A stretch of 10,917 nt of DNA from Alkalibacterium sp046484155 (GTDB taxonomy: Bacteria; Bacillota; Bacilli; Lactobacillales; Carnobacteriaceae_A): the NCBI RefSeq assembly GCF_046484155.1, contig NZ_JAWOBT010000134.1, positions 1 through 10,917 on the forward strand. Reading direction: 5' to 3'. Below, piece after piece: positions 1-7,315 of the stretch. The notes below the pieces were generated by a model. It did no database searches. It saw nothing but the letters and a program-made list of their open reading frames with translations, and was not told the DNA's origin. The position numbers were made by a program, and so were the translations under genes. Position 1 is the first letter of the stretch. Each line of letters starts with the position of its first letter.

Positions 1-386
1 TGCGTGACTATGCCTTCGATGACAGCCAGGAGCTTACGGAAGTGTTTGCCCCTAACGAACGCTCGGTCACCCGTGCGAAGGCCGCATTTGAAAAGAAAAT
101 ACAGGCACGCGTGGCACCGAAGATCGCCCGTAATAAAGAGCTGAATAAGGACATCACTAAGATTTATTTCAATGGTGGCAAAAAGAAAAAACTGCGCGCT
201 TTTGATTTCGTCGGGACGTTGACGAGTATCAAAGATGTCTCAGCCGAAGATATCGGGATTATCACGATTCAGGAAAATGTCACCTATATTGAAATATTGA
301 ACGGTAAAGGACCCTATGTCATTTCCGAAATGCAAGACCGTACGATTAAAGGCAAAACGTTGAAAGTCCGTAAAGCACACAAGTAA
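1..386 (+). CDS. dbpA: DEAD-box ATP-dependent RNA helicase, DbpA type (C-terminal part only)
   Basis: The gene runs in from the left edge; the reading frame begins at base 3 and 127 C-terminal residues are visible before TAA. About 45 residues of helicase tail and linker (around the AFDDSQELTEVF stretch) are followed by a DbpA-type RNA-binding domain, from KIYFNGGKKKK (about nt 158) through SAEDIGIITIQ, ILNGKGP and the closing basic KGKTLKVRKAHK. In DbpA/YxiN helicases this RRM-like domain binds hairpin 92 of 23S rRNA and directs the ATPase to the ribosomal peptidyl-transferase region during 50S assembly in the cytoplasm. The catalytic RecA domains (motifs I-VI) lie outside the window, so their integrity cannot be judged. 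A GTG at 42 is in frame but is internal to the longer protein and is not the start. Family assignment is firm; the exact symbol is by homology of this domain only. Confidence 0.85.
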   Translation, partial: RDYAFDDSQELTEVFAPNERSVTRAKAAFEKKIQARVAPKIARNKELNKDITKIYFNGGKKKKLRAFDFVGTLTSIKDVSAEDIGIITIQENVTYIEILNGKGPYVISEMQDRTIKGKTLKVRKAHK

Positions 387-437
387 ATAGAAGAGTAATT
401 TGATACTTGAGACTATCCCATGAGGGAATAACAAAAT

Positions 438-480
438 AACAGAACCTATCCATTCAAAAAAGGATAATTCAACTTCTGTT
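438..480. terminator. Imperfect hairpin after the helicase gene, possible weak terminator
   Basis: AACAGAA (438-444) pairs with TTCTGTT (474-480), and inside it TATCC (447-451) pairs with GGATA (462-466) around an A-rich loop; the unpaired bases between the arms are asymmetric. It is not followed by a T-run on the plus strand, so intrinsic termination is doubtful. It may instead be a 3'-end stabilising structure of the helicase mRNA. Confidence 0.35.
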
Positions 481-515
481 CTCAAATTGTAAAGAAAGAT
501 AACTAGGACTAAGTA

Positions 516-569
516 AATAGTACCCTCCATAAGTTAAAATGTTCATTCTAGCTTATAGAGGGTACTATT
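516..569. repeat. 54-nt near-perfect palindrome (26-nt arms, 2-nt centre)
   Basis: The left arm starts AATAGTACCCTC (516-527) and the right arm ends GAGGGTACTATT (558-569), a perfect 12-bp outer stem. After one C/A mismatch (528/557) the pairing resumes from 529-541 with 544-556, with one G-T pair and one further mismatch, up to a 2-nt centre. The right arm is followed only by ATTATTATCCC, so it is a poor canonical terminator, although it could stop transcription from the helicase gene. The arms look like terminal inverted repeats placed head to head, as in a short MITE or a solo pair of insertion-sequence ends; no flanking target duplication is seen. Confidence 0.6.
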
Positions 570-646
570 ATTATCCCGGTGGTAGAATATCTTGATCTTG
601 TTGATCTTACTTTAAATTTCAAGTATTTAATTGTATCAAAATACAG

Positions 647-652
647 TATAAT
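647..652 (+). promoter_or_regulatory. Candidate -10 element for degV
   Basis: A perfect TATAAT lies 53 bp upstream of the degV ATG in an A/T-rich stretch. The -35 is poor: at 17-bp spacing the hexamer is TATTTA (624-629), and no TG extension precedes the -10. Transcription would begin near 659. The perfect -10 and the position are the only support. Confidence 0.4.
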
Positions 653-705
653 GTACGAAAGTCCTCGAACGTTTAATAGGGATCAGGTATTGGGGGAAAT
701 CAAAA

Positions 706-1578
706 ATGATTAAAATTATGGCTGATTCAACGTGTGATTTATCGCAAGAAATCGTGGAACGATATAAGATTGGACTTGCACCTTTAAACATTGAAATTGA
801 AGGCGTTAACTATCGCGATAAAATGGATATTACTTCGGATCAATTTTTTGAACGATTACCTGAGATGGAAGAGTTACCTAAGACGGGAGCACCTAGTCCA
901 GAAGCCTACTTAACAATTATTGAAGAAGCGATGGCAGAAGGCTATACTGAATTTTTATGTGTTTGTATGTCGAGTGGAACGAGTGCCTCTTACCAGTCTG
1001 CAGAAATCGCAAGGAATTCATTTTATGACAAACATGAAGAAACAGAAGTGAAAATTCATGTCGTAGATTCTTTGTCAATGAGTCATGGGAGCGGATGGTT
1101 AATACTGAAATCTGCACAATTACTTGAAGAAGGATATACATTTGAAGAATTAGTTGCTTTCAGTGAAACACATAAAAAACGAGTGAAACACTTTTTATGT
1201 GTGGATGATTTACACAATTTAACTAAAAGTGGACGTATTTCAAATACGGGTGCATTTATTGGAAGTTTGTTACACGTAAAACCAATTATGACTATGAAAG
1301 ATACGAAGGGTGTAATCGTTGCTAAAGTAAGAGGCACCAATAAAGCGCTGAAATATTATGTGAAAGAATTTCAGAAACGATATGACCCTGAGTGGACCAA
1401 TTTCATTATTATTGGGTATTCGAATGAAAAGAGCATCGCAAATGAACTTAAAGAAAGAATCAAGCTGAAAACAGATTTCTCAGGAATCATTTATATCATG
1501 CAGATGGGCGTTGCTGTGGGGACACATGTAGGTTTAGGTGGCGTATCACTGTTCTTTATGGAAAAAGAAAATATGTAA
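706..1578 (+). CDS. degV: DegV family fatty-acid-binding protein
   Basis: 290 residues, the usual length for the family. The N-terminal domain opens with ADSTCDLS (residues 6-13), the conserved start of DegV proteins, followed by KTGAPSPEAY (59-68) and SSGTSASYQSA (89-99); VVDSLSMSHGSG (119-130) lines the lipid site. The second domain carries the DDLHNLTKSGRIS segment and a LLHVKPIM strand, and ends with GTHVGLGG (272-279). DegV/FakB proteins bind a single fatty acid in the cytosol. FakB paralogues present it to the kinase FakA for phosphorylation and entry into phospholipid synthesis; other DegV members have no defined job, and no fakA is nearby. The ATG has a G-rich ribosome site (GGGGGAA, 692-698). 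The gene stands alone between its own promoter and terminator. One oddity is leucine where the C-terminal GxHxGPG motif normally has proline. Confidence 0.9.
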   Translation: MIKIMADSTCDLSQEIVERYKIGLAPLNIEIEGVNYRDKMDITSDQFFERLPEMEELPKTGAPSPEAYLTIIEEAMAEGYTEFLCVCMSSGTSASYQSAEIARNSFYDKHEETEVKIHVVDSLSMSHGSGWLILKSAQLLEEGYTFEELVAFSETHKKRVKHFLCVDDLHNLTKSGRISNTGAFIGSLLHVKPIMTMKDTKGVIVAKVRGTNKALKYYVKEFQKRYDPEWTNFIIIGYSNEKSIANELKERIKLKTDFSGIIYIMQMGVAVGTHVGLGGVSLFFMEKENM

Positions 1579-1587
1579 ATCAATGTG

Positions 1588-1619
1588 AGCCCTTCAGGAT
1601 AATTCCTGGAGGCTTTTTT
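1588..1619 (+). terminator. Rho-independent terminator of degV
   Basis: AGCCCTTCAGG (1588-1598) pairs with CCTGGAGGCT (1605-1614) through 10 pairs, including one G-T pair and a single bulged C, with a 6-nt ATAATT loop, followed directly by TTTTTT. It lies 10 bp after the degV stop. Confidence 0.88.
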
Positions 1620-1726
1620 CTTCTCTTGAGCGACGATAAGGGCATCAATTCGGGTGAGTATTTTTCGATTGTTTGGATTTAGAAATGGAGCAGAGTATAC
1701 TAAGAAGAAGCAAACGAAAAAGAGAA

Positions 1727-1754
1727 TTGAATAATGAGGTTTTAAAAATATAAA
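1727..1754 (+). promoter_or_regulatory. Candidate promoter of the deacylase-glyoxalase-MGMT operon
   Basis: TTGAAT (1727-1732) and TATAAA (1749-1754) are separated by 16 bp in the gap between the degV terminator and the operon. That would give a leader of about 85 nt before the GTG start. A second, weaker option is TTGGAT (1771-1776) with a poor -10 near 1794. Confidence 0.42.
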
Positions 1755-1845
1755 AATGGATTTCAACTGTTTGGATCAGTTAACGTATCTTACCTATTTG
1801 GTGTAGTGAGAGAGGATGGATACATATACATGAGGAGGAGAAAAA

Positions 1846-2319
1846 GTGATAGTCAATCTCGAAGAGTTTTTAAAAGAACATGCTATTTATTTTGAATTGT
1901 ATGATCATGATCCCATCTATACGAATGAAGATGCTGTGATCATGAAAAAAGAAAAAGGGTTTACGGGTACAGAAACCAAAGCACTCTTTCTGAAAGGGAA
2001 ATCCGGACAATACTATTCATTCGTGACCTTCACGACGAAAAGCACCGATTTCAAACGCTTGAAGCAAGTTGCAGGGGAGAAAGTGTCCATTGTAAAACCG
2101 GATGAAATGGAGGAAGTCACCGGTCAGAAACCAGGGGCCGTAACGCCTTTGGGCTATGAAGAGTCCATTCCGATGATAGTAGATGAGGAGTTGTTTGAAC
2201 AAGAAAAACTTGTTTTTGCTCCTGCCAGACCGGATCAAACCATGGTCATCCGGGCTGAAGATTTGAAAAAAATCATCGGCTTACTCGGAAATGAGTTATT
2301 TATTTACAGTGAAAATTAA
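1846..2319 (+). CDS. YbaK/EbsC-family aminoacyl-tRNA deacylase (ProX/PrdX-like)
   Basis: 157 residues forming a single YbaK/aminoacyl-tRNA editing domain. The conserved lysine used by the family to hold the tRNA acceptor end is K45 in GTETKALFLKGK, and the substrate-loop motif is GQKPGAVTPLG (93-103), whose PGxVTPxG form is typical of the free-standing ProX/PrdX branch. Such proteins hydrolyse wrongly charged tRNA in trans, usually Ala-tRNA(Pro) or Cys-tRNA(Pro), backing up prolyl-tRNA synthetase proofreading in the cytosol. Which substrate applies here cannot be read from the sequence. The start is GTG with a strong GAGGAGGAG ribosome site just upstream (about 1832-1840). It is the first gene of an operon, with only 18 bp before the next start. 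The family is secure, the subfamily probable. Confidence 0.85.
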   Translation: MIVNLEEFLKEHAIYFELYDHDPIYTNEDAVIMKKEKGFTGTETKALFLKGKSGQYYSFVTFTTKSTDFKRLKQVAGEKVSIVKPDEMEEVTGQKPGAVTPLGYEESIPMIVDEELFEQEKLVFAPARPDQTMVIRAEDLKKIIGLLGNELFIYSEN

Positions 2320-2337
2320 TAGTGAGGAGTTATTCTG

Positions 2338-3042
2338 ATGCACATCCATCCAATCAAATCGCTTTCTGATAATTATATCTGGATCATTGAAGAAGGAACG
2401 GAAGCAGTGGTGGTCGATCCGGGCGAAGCTGAAGGCGTGATAGCTTACTTGGAGGAACAACAGCTGCATCTAGCCGCCATTCTTTTGACCCATAATCACG
2501 ACGACCATATCGGCGGGGTGAAAGAAATTTCAGCGAACTATCCTAATGTCCCAATCTATGGACCGAAAGAAACCGAGCCCCTAGCTAAGCTCGTCATCCA
2601 GGATGGGGATTCCTTTGAACTGCTGGGTCGAACCTTTCAAGTCTTCAAAACGGCCGGCCATACCCATGGGCACATCAGTTTCTTAATGGGGGAAGCACTT
2701 TTCTGTGGGGACGCCTTGTTCTCAGCCGGTTGCGGACGAGTCTTTACAAAAGATTACCAAGCTCAATATGCTGCCTTGCAGAAATTCAAAGACTTGAACG
2801 ATGACGTACACGTCTATGCAGCTCATGAGTATACGCAGACCAATCTGCGCTTTGCACATTCTCTGCAGCCGGCCAACAAGGTGATTTCTGAAGCCCTGGA
2901 CCAAGTCGACCAGTTGCGTGCAGAAGGACGTCCAACCTTGCCATCTATGATCGGAAAGGAAAAGAGCATCAACCTATTCCTTCAGGCTGAGACGTTGGAA
3001 GAGTTTATTCGCCTGCGAAAGGCCCGCGATAATTTCCAGTGA
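2338..3042 (+). CDS. gloB: Glyoxalase II-like MBL-fold hydrolase (hydroxyacylglutathione hydrolase family)
   Basis: 234 residues, slightly shorter than the 250-260 of classical glyoxalase II. All metal ligands of the binuclear site are present: H52, H54, D56 and H57 in THNHDDHIGG (51-60), H108 in GHTHGHISF, D125 in CGDALFSAGCGR (123-134) and H163 in AAHEYT. The C-terminal helical part with PSMIGKEKSINLFL (from about 203) matches the segment that holds the glutathione moiety in true glyoxalase II, setting it apart from generic MBL proteins. The expected reaction is hydrolysis of S-lactoylglutathione, or the ester of another thiol such as bacillithiol if glutathione is absent, to lactate and free thiol, the second step of methylglyoxal removal. 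No glyoxalase I gene is in the window. A GAGGAG site (2324-2329) precedes the ATG; it is the middle gene of the operon. Confidence 0.85.
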   Translation: MHIHPIKSLSDNYIWIIEEGTEAVVVDPGEAEGVIAYLEEQQLHLAAILLTHNHDDHIGGVKEISANYPNVPIYGPKETEPLAKLVIQDGDSFELLGRTFQVFKTAGHTHGHISFLMGEALFCGDALFSAGCGRVFTKDYQAQYAALQKFKDLNDDVHVYAAHEYTQTNLRFAHSLQPANKVISEALDQVDQLRAEGRPTLPSMIGKEKSINLFLQAETLEEFIRLRKARDNFQ

Positions 3043-3069
3043 CAGGATCGGAGTTATTTCCAAGCTGTG

Positions 3070-3075
3070 AAGGGA
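3070..3075 (+). promoter_or_regulatory. Ribosome binding site that fixes the MGMT-like gene start
   Basis: AAGGGA lies 9 nt before the ATG at 3085. A GTG at 3067 in the same frame would sit inside this region with only a distant GGAG (3050-3053) behind it, so the ATG is preferred. Confidence 0.6.
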
Positions 3076-3084
3076 AGAAAGAAT

Positions 3085-3393
3085 ATGAAACGAATTTTAA
3101 ATGAAGAGTTGATATTTGAAATATTATCAGTGGTCGAGGAGATTCCTAAGGGGGAAGTAGCCACATACGGTCAGATCGCCAGGTTGATCGGCAGAGAAAG
3201 AAATTCCCGACTGGTAGGCAGAGTGTTGAGCATGTCGGAATTTTACGGCGATTATCCTTGTCACAGAGTGGTGAATCATGCCGGCCGATTGGCACCAGGC
3301 TGGAGAGAACAGAGACAGCTGCTGGAGGACGAAGATGTGCCAATGAAGGATGAAAACCATGCTGATATAAAAAGCTGTCAATGGGAATACTGA
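3085..3393 (+). CDS. MGMT/ATL-family DNA alkylation-repair protein, single domain
   Basis: 102 residues from the ATG (108 from the alternative GTG at 3067). The whole protein is the DNA-binding/active-site domain of O6-methylguanine-DNA methyltransferases; the N-terminal ribonuclease-like domain of full MGMT is missing. IPKGEVATYGQIARLIG is the recognition-helix region, the arginine finger lies in SRLVGRVL, and YPCHRVVNHAGRLAPGW carries the active-site signature. Unlike E. coli ATL proteins, which have tryptophan there (PWHR), this one keeps the acceptor cysteine (PCHR). The C-terminal EQRQLLEDEDV tail resembles ATL rather than MGMT. It may therefore bind O6-alkylguanine and either repair it by self-alkylation or flag it for nucleotide excision repair; the sequence alone does not decide. 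It is the last gene of the operon, 42 bp after the hydrolase stop and just before a strong terminator. Confidence 0.82.
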   Translation: MKRILNEELIFEILSVVEEIPKGEVATYGQIARLIGRERNSRLVGRVLSMSEFYGDYPCHRVVNHAGRLAPGWREQRQLLEDEDVPMKDENHADIKSCQWEY

Positions 3394-3439
3394 GTATGCT
3401 TTAAAGGTATGCGGGAGGTATAAAGTAAAAAAACGCAAC

Positions 3440-3475
3440 AAAAAAGGATATGGCTCTATAGCCATATCCTTTTTT
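3440..3475. terminator. Perfect bidirectional terminator between convergent genes
   Basis: GGATATGGCT (3446-3455) pairs perfectly with AGCCATATCC (3460-3469) around a CTAT loop, with six A's before and six T's after. It can end both the rightward operon and the leftward fabV transcript. Confidence 0.93.
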
Positions 3476-3500
3476 CTATTTACTGCGACACCAAACTAGA

Positions 3501-4697
<1,197 letters not shown>

Positions 4698-4750
4698 GAT
4701 CAGTTCTCCTCCATTAATAAATAGTCATAGGGATATAATATCAGAAAAAG

Positions 4751-4764
4751 TTTCTCAGGAGAAA
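4751..4764. promoter_or_regulatory. Candidate operator dyad upstream of fabV
   Basis: TTTCTC and GAGAAA are separated by two bases, a perfect inverted repeat 54 bp upstream of the fabV start, about where a -35 region would lie. The flanks continue the symmetry loosely (AAG on the left, ACTT on the right after a 3-base offset). It does not match the FabT box I know. A binding role is inference. Confidence 0.25.
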
Positions 4765-4921
4765 TTACTTGCTGAAATTCCAAGTTCAAGGCGGTCACCT
4801 GTGTCTACCGGTTGATGGGCTAAACTGAACGACGGGTAGACGAAGCAGTGTGAGCTCTTAAGAACGAGCGGAGCTTTTACCAATAGTTAAGTCGTCAAGA
4901 AACGCTTGCAAGGTGAAATCG

Positions 4922-4950
4922 TTGATACATTGCTAGGATGGTGCTAATAT
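4922..4950 (+). promoter_or_regulatory. Promoter of the alcohol dehydrogenase gene
   Basis: TTGATA (-35, 4922-4927), a 17-bp spacer and TAATAT (-10, 4945-4950), with TG at the extended -10 position (4942-4943). The start of transcription would be near 4957, about 36 nt before the ATG. Confidence 0.62.
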
Positions 4951-4992
4951 GATGTTAATTGTAGAACATATTATCGAAGGAGGAAGGATATA

Positions 4993-6036
4993 ATGAAGGC
5001 GCTTTCGTTTGTTGGTATAGATAAAAAAGATGTTGTCGAAAAGGAGAAGCCGAAGATCGAGAAGAGCACGGATGCTGTCGTAAAACTTGTCAAGACGACT
5101 ATTTGTGGCACGGATCTACACATTTTGGCAGGTCATACTCCAGAAGTACCAGAGGGGTTAACTATCGGACATGAAGGAATTGGAATTGTTGAGGAAGTTG
5201 GCAGTGGGGTCTCAAACTTTAAGGTCGGAGACAAAGTTTTGATTTCATGTATCACTTCATGTGGCAAGTGTCACTATTGTAAGAAAGGACTCTATGCTCA
5301 TTGTGAAGACGGTGGATGGATCTTAGGGCATTTGATAGACGGCACTCAAGCAGAGTATGTAAGAACGCCTCATGCAGACAATAGTCTTCATCATGTCCCT
5401 GAGAAGATGGATGAGGACAGCTTGGTCATGCTCAGCGATATTCTTCCGACAGGATTGGAAATCGGTGTCATAGCCGGACAAGTTGAACCTGGTTGTACGG
5501 TGGCTATCATCGGAGCCGGTCCAATCGGAATGTCAGCACTTTTAACGGCGCAATTTTATTCGCCGGCAAAAATAATAATGGTTGATATAGATGATAACCG
5601 TTTAGAAATGTCGAAAAAATTCGGGGCTACGCATACCATCAATTCCAAAAATCAAGAGGAAGCCATCAAGCAGATATTTGAACTGACGGATGACTTAGGT
5701 GTAGATGTTGCGATGGAAGCTGTAGGGTACCCTCAAACGTTTGACATATGTCAAAAGATCATAGCACCTGGTGGAAGAATAGCCAATATCGGCGTACATG
5801 GCAAAAGTGTCGAATTGCATTTAGAAGATTTATGGATCAAGAATATCAGTATTTCAGCCGGATTAGTCAGTACAAATACAACGCCTATGTTACTGAAAAC
5901 AGTGGAGTCAGGCAAAATCACTCCGAATGAGCTGGTAACACATCATTATCACTTCAGTGACATATTAGAGGCTTATAAAACTTTCGAGAATGCCTCTGAA
6001 AATAAAGCGCTGAAATTGATCATTGATTTTGAATGA
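4993..6036 (+). CDS. Zinc-dependent medium-chain alcohol dehydrogenase
   Basis: 347 residues, the usual length of bacterial tetrameric MDR alcohol dehydrogenases. Catalytic zinc ligands are visible: C38 in CGTDLH, H60 and E61 in GHEGIGIVEEVG, and D149 in SDILPTG. The structural zinc lobe is complete: C90, C93, C96 and C104 in SCGKCHYCKKGLYAHC. The Rossmann motif GAGPIGM (174-180) and D198 at the end of the second strand (MVDIDD) suggest NAD(H) rather than NADP(H). The enzyme interconverts a primary or secondary alcohol and its aldehyde or ketone in the cytosol; close families include ethanol, isopropanol and 2,3-butanediol dehydrogenases, and the substrate cannot be fixed from here. An ideal AAGGAGG site (4977-4983) and an extended -10 promoter suggest strong expression, fitting a fermentative redox role (inference). 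Confidence 0.9.
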   Translation: MKALSFVGIDKKDVVEKEKPKIEKSTDAVVKLVKTTICGTDLHILAGHTPEVPEGLTIGHEGIGIVEEVGSGVSNFKVGDKVLISCITSCGKCHYCKKGLYAHCEDGGWILGHLIDGTQAEYVRTPHADNSLHHVPEKMDEDSLVMLSDILPTGLEIGVIAGQVEPGCTVAIIGAGPIGMSALLTAQFYSPAKIIMVDIDDNRLEMSKKFGATHTINSKNQEEAIKQIFELTDDLGVDVAMEAVGYPQTFDICQKIIAPGGRIANIGVHGKSVELHLEDLWIKNISISAGLVSTNTTPMLLKTVESGKITPNELVTHHYHFSDILEAYKTFENASENKALKLIIDFE

Positions 6037-6167
6037 AAAAGTAGCTTTGGAAGTAAAAACAATTAGCAATCAATAATTTTTTTCTAATTGACCAATATGG
6101 ATCAACTGGGGAGAATAGATAGTCAATTAGTTTTCCTTGATCTAAGAGAATCATCATAGAGCGCGGG

Positions 6168-6202
6168 AACAAGCATTGGTGCTTTGCTAATGCTTGTTTT
6201 TT
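6168..6202 (+). terminator. Rho-independent terminator downstream of the alcohol dehydrogenase
   Basis: AACAAGCATT (6168-6177) pairs perfectly with AATGCTTGTT (6189-6198) around an 11-nt loop and runs into a T-tract (6197-6202). It lies about 130 bp after the dehydrogenase stop; no closer terminator is evident. Confidence 0.82.
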
Positions 6203-6254
6203 CATCTTAACTTACTACTGTGAACTGTATCAAAAGTCGCTAAAATTTTTATTA

Positions 6255-6260
6255 TATAAT
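6255..6260 (+). promoter_or_regulatory. Candidate -10 element for the EamA transporter gene
   Basis: A perfect TATAAT sits between the preceding terminator and the ribosome site, 50 bp before the ATG. No good -35 hexamer lies 16-18 bp upstream, so the call rests on the -10 and its position. Confidence 0.38.
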
Positions 6261-6295
6261 CTTTTTTACTAGATAAGGCCATCTATTTAGAGTTG

Positions 6296-6304
6296 AAAGG
6301 AGGT
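6296..6304 (+). promoter_or_regulatory. Ribosome binding site that fixes the EamA transporter start
   Basis: AAAGGAGGT is a near-complete Shine-Dalgarno sequence 6 nt before the ATG at 6311. The in-frame TTG at 6293 overlaps it and would be translated only if the site itself were coding, so it is rejected as the start. Confidence 0.85.
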
Positions 6305-6310
6305 AACTAT

Positions 6311-7168
6311 ATGAGTTTTGCCGGATCAGGATCAGTTATTATAGCAGCGATTTTATGGGGACTTTCCGGAGGGGTAGGTGGTTTTTTAATAGGTAAAGGG
6401 TTGGATCCCCTAGTTATTTCCTTTTACCGGGGAGCAGTGGGGCTACTTTGTGTTCTTATCTGGGTCGTGTTCCAGCCGACCCGGTGGAACAGGAAGATGC
6501 TCTTATGGTCTATCGTTGCAGGTATTGGCGTAGCAGGAAATTTCATGTTTTATTTCATCAGTATTTCGGAGGCAAGCGTTGCCGTAGCGGCAACACTGAT
6601 GTACACTGCTCCCATTTTTGTTCTGCTTATATCCTTTATATTTCGTCTTGAAAAAGCATCATTATATAAGTGGCTGACTATTGGTTTTGTTATGGCCGGA
6701 GTGGTATTATTGACAGAGATTTACAATACTGACCTTGAAAGCATCACGATACTTGGACTTGCTACAGGCTTGAGCGCAGGATTATCCTATGCATTGTTCA
6801 TCTTTGGTTTTAAAAATGCATCTCGACACGGAGAGCCACAAGGGATTTTAACGATGGCCTTCCTTACCTTTACTCTAGTGACGCTATTCTTCATCGATCA
6901 TGATGCAGCCATTTCGATCTTTTACTCAGCTGACTTATTCTGGATGATTCTTTTAGGCGTTTTCGGAGCAGGTCTGTCATTTTTCTTATATGTAGTTGCT
7001 TTGAAACGAACACCACCGACGGTAGCTTCTGTCATTGCAATGGTGGAACCTGTTACTGCCTCCCTTTTTGGAGTAATGGTTTTGAACGAACGGCTTACTG
7101 TGAACCAGCTTTTTGGTATGGGGATCATCCTGGCGACGGTTACCCTCTTAAGTGTGAAGCAGAGCTGA
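6311..7168 (+). CDS. EamA/DMT-superfamily membrane transporter
   Basis: 285 residues with about ten hydrophobic segments, the classic two-fold EamA repeat (two times five helices). The first repeat begins with AAILWGLSGGVGGFLIGKG and an FYRGAVG motif in the second helix, and ends with the VAVAATLMYTAPIFVLL helix pair. The second begins near GLSAGLSYALFIFGFK and contains LKRTPPTVASVIAMVEPV before the final NERLTVNQLFGMGIILA. The family exports or takes up small metabolites such as amino acids, nucleosides and drugs across the cytoplasmic membrane. This gene gives no clue to its substrate, and its neighbours (alcohol dehydrogenase and a signalling protein) do not help. It has its own ribosome site and probable promoter, and no clear terminator follows it. 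Confidence 0.88.
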   Translation: MSFAGSGSVIIAAILWGLSGGVGGFLIGKGLDPLVISFYRGAVGLLCVLIWVVFQPTRWNRKMLLWSIVAGIGVAGNFMFYFISISEASVAVAATLMYTAPIFVLLISFIFRLEKASLYKWLTIGFVMAGVVLLTEIYNTDLESITILGLATGLSAGLSYALFIFGFKNASRHGEPQGILTMAFLTFTLVTLFFIDHDAAISIFYSADLFWMILLGVFGAGLSFFLYVVALKRTPPTVASVIAMVEPVTASLFGVMVLNERLTVNQLFGMGIILATVTLLSVKQS

Positions 7169-7235
7169 AAGTATCGCTAAGAGTCACTGGAAATACAGTT
7201 ATGAGGTAAACTAAATTCTCATCCAGTAAACATTT

Positions 7236-7246
7236 TATGGTAAAAT
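7236..7246 (+). promoter_or_regulatory. Extended -10 promoter candidate for the GGDEF-EAL gene
   Basis: TATGG followed by TAAAAT fits the Gram-positive TRTGN extended -10 pattern (TATG 7236-7239, hexamer 7241-7246). There is no good -35, which this promoter class tolerates. The leader would be about 65 nt before the TTG start. Confidence 0.45.
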
Positions 7247-7300
7247 TAAAACTTAAAAAGAGCACTATTTTTGATTTTGTTACACATTCTAATAAACACG

Positions 7301-7306
7301 AAAGGA
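7301..7306 (+). promoter_or_regulatory. Ribosome binding site supporting a TTG start for the GGDEF-EAL gene
   Basis: AAAGGA lies 9 nt before TTG 7316. A TAG stop at 7313-7315 in the same frame directly precedes this TTG, so no upstream start is possible, and starting later would cut into the first membrane segment. Confidence 0.6.
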
Positions 7307-7315
7307 ATTATATAG

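Larger units (their letters stand above)
387..705. other. 319-bp intergenic region with two hairpins and the degV promoter
   Basis: No convincing gene lies here on either strand. It holds a small hairpin just after the helicase stop (TCCC 416-419 with GGGA 424-427), a larger imperfect hairpin (438-480), the long palindrome at 516-569 and a promoter-like -10 at 647-652. A reverse-strand reading frame overlaps this region but has low-complexity, hydrophobic composition, no clear ribosome binding site and no recognisable motif, so I do not call it. Confidence 0.6.
4698..4992. other. 295-bp divergent intergenic region between fabV and the alcohol dehydrogenase
   Basis: It holds the fabV ribosome site, a TTTCTC/GAGAAA dyad (4751-4764), an unexplained stretch (about 4780-4890) with short inverted repeats, and the dehydrogenase promoter (4922-4950). 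The inverted repeats are GTCTACC (4803-4809) with GGTAGAC (4835-4841), and AGCTC (4853-4857) with GAGCT (4871-4875). No gene or known riboswitch pattern is recognised. A clear fabV promoter was not found: an AT-rich TATTAT lies on the reverse strand near 4733-4738 without a good -35. Confidence 0.5.

Noticed and set aside
240..530. Reverse-strand reading frame of 96 codons overlapping the helicase 3' end and the hairpins
   Set aside because: It overlaps a real gene, crosses a strong hairpin, has no ribosome site and shows low-complexity hydrophobic composition.
4897..4910. cre-like sequence (GAAACGCTTGCA core) just upstream of the dehydrogenase -35, suggesting CcpA control
   Set aside because: The right half fits the cre consensus but the left half lacks the T-G pair and has three mismatches; it is too degenerate to call.
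6060..6090. CAATTAG/CTAATTG hairpin with a T-rich loop just after the dehydrogenase gene
   Set aside because: The T-run is in the loop, not after the stem, and a strong terminator follows at 6168-6202; it is probably chance A/T pairing.
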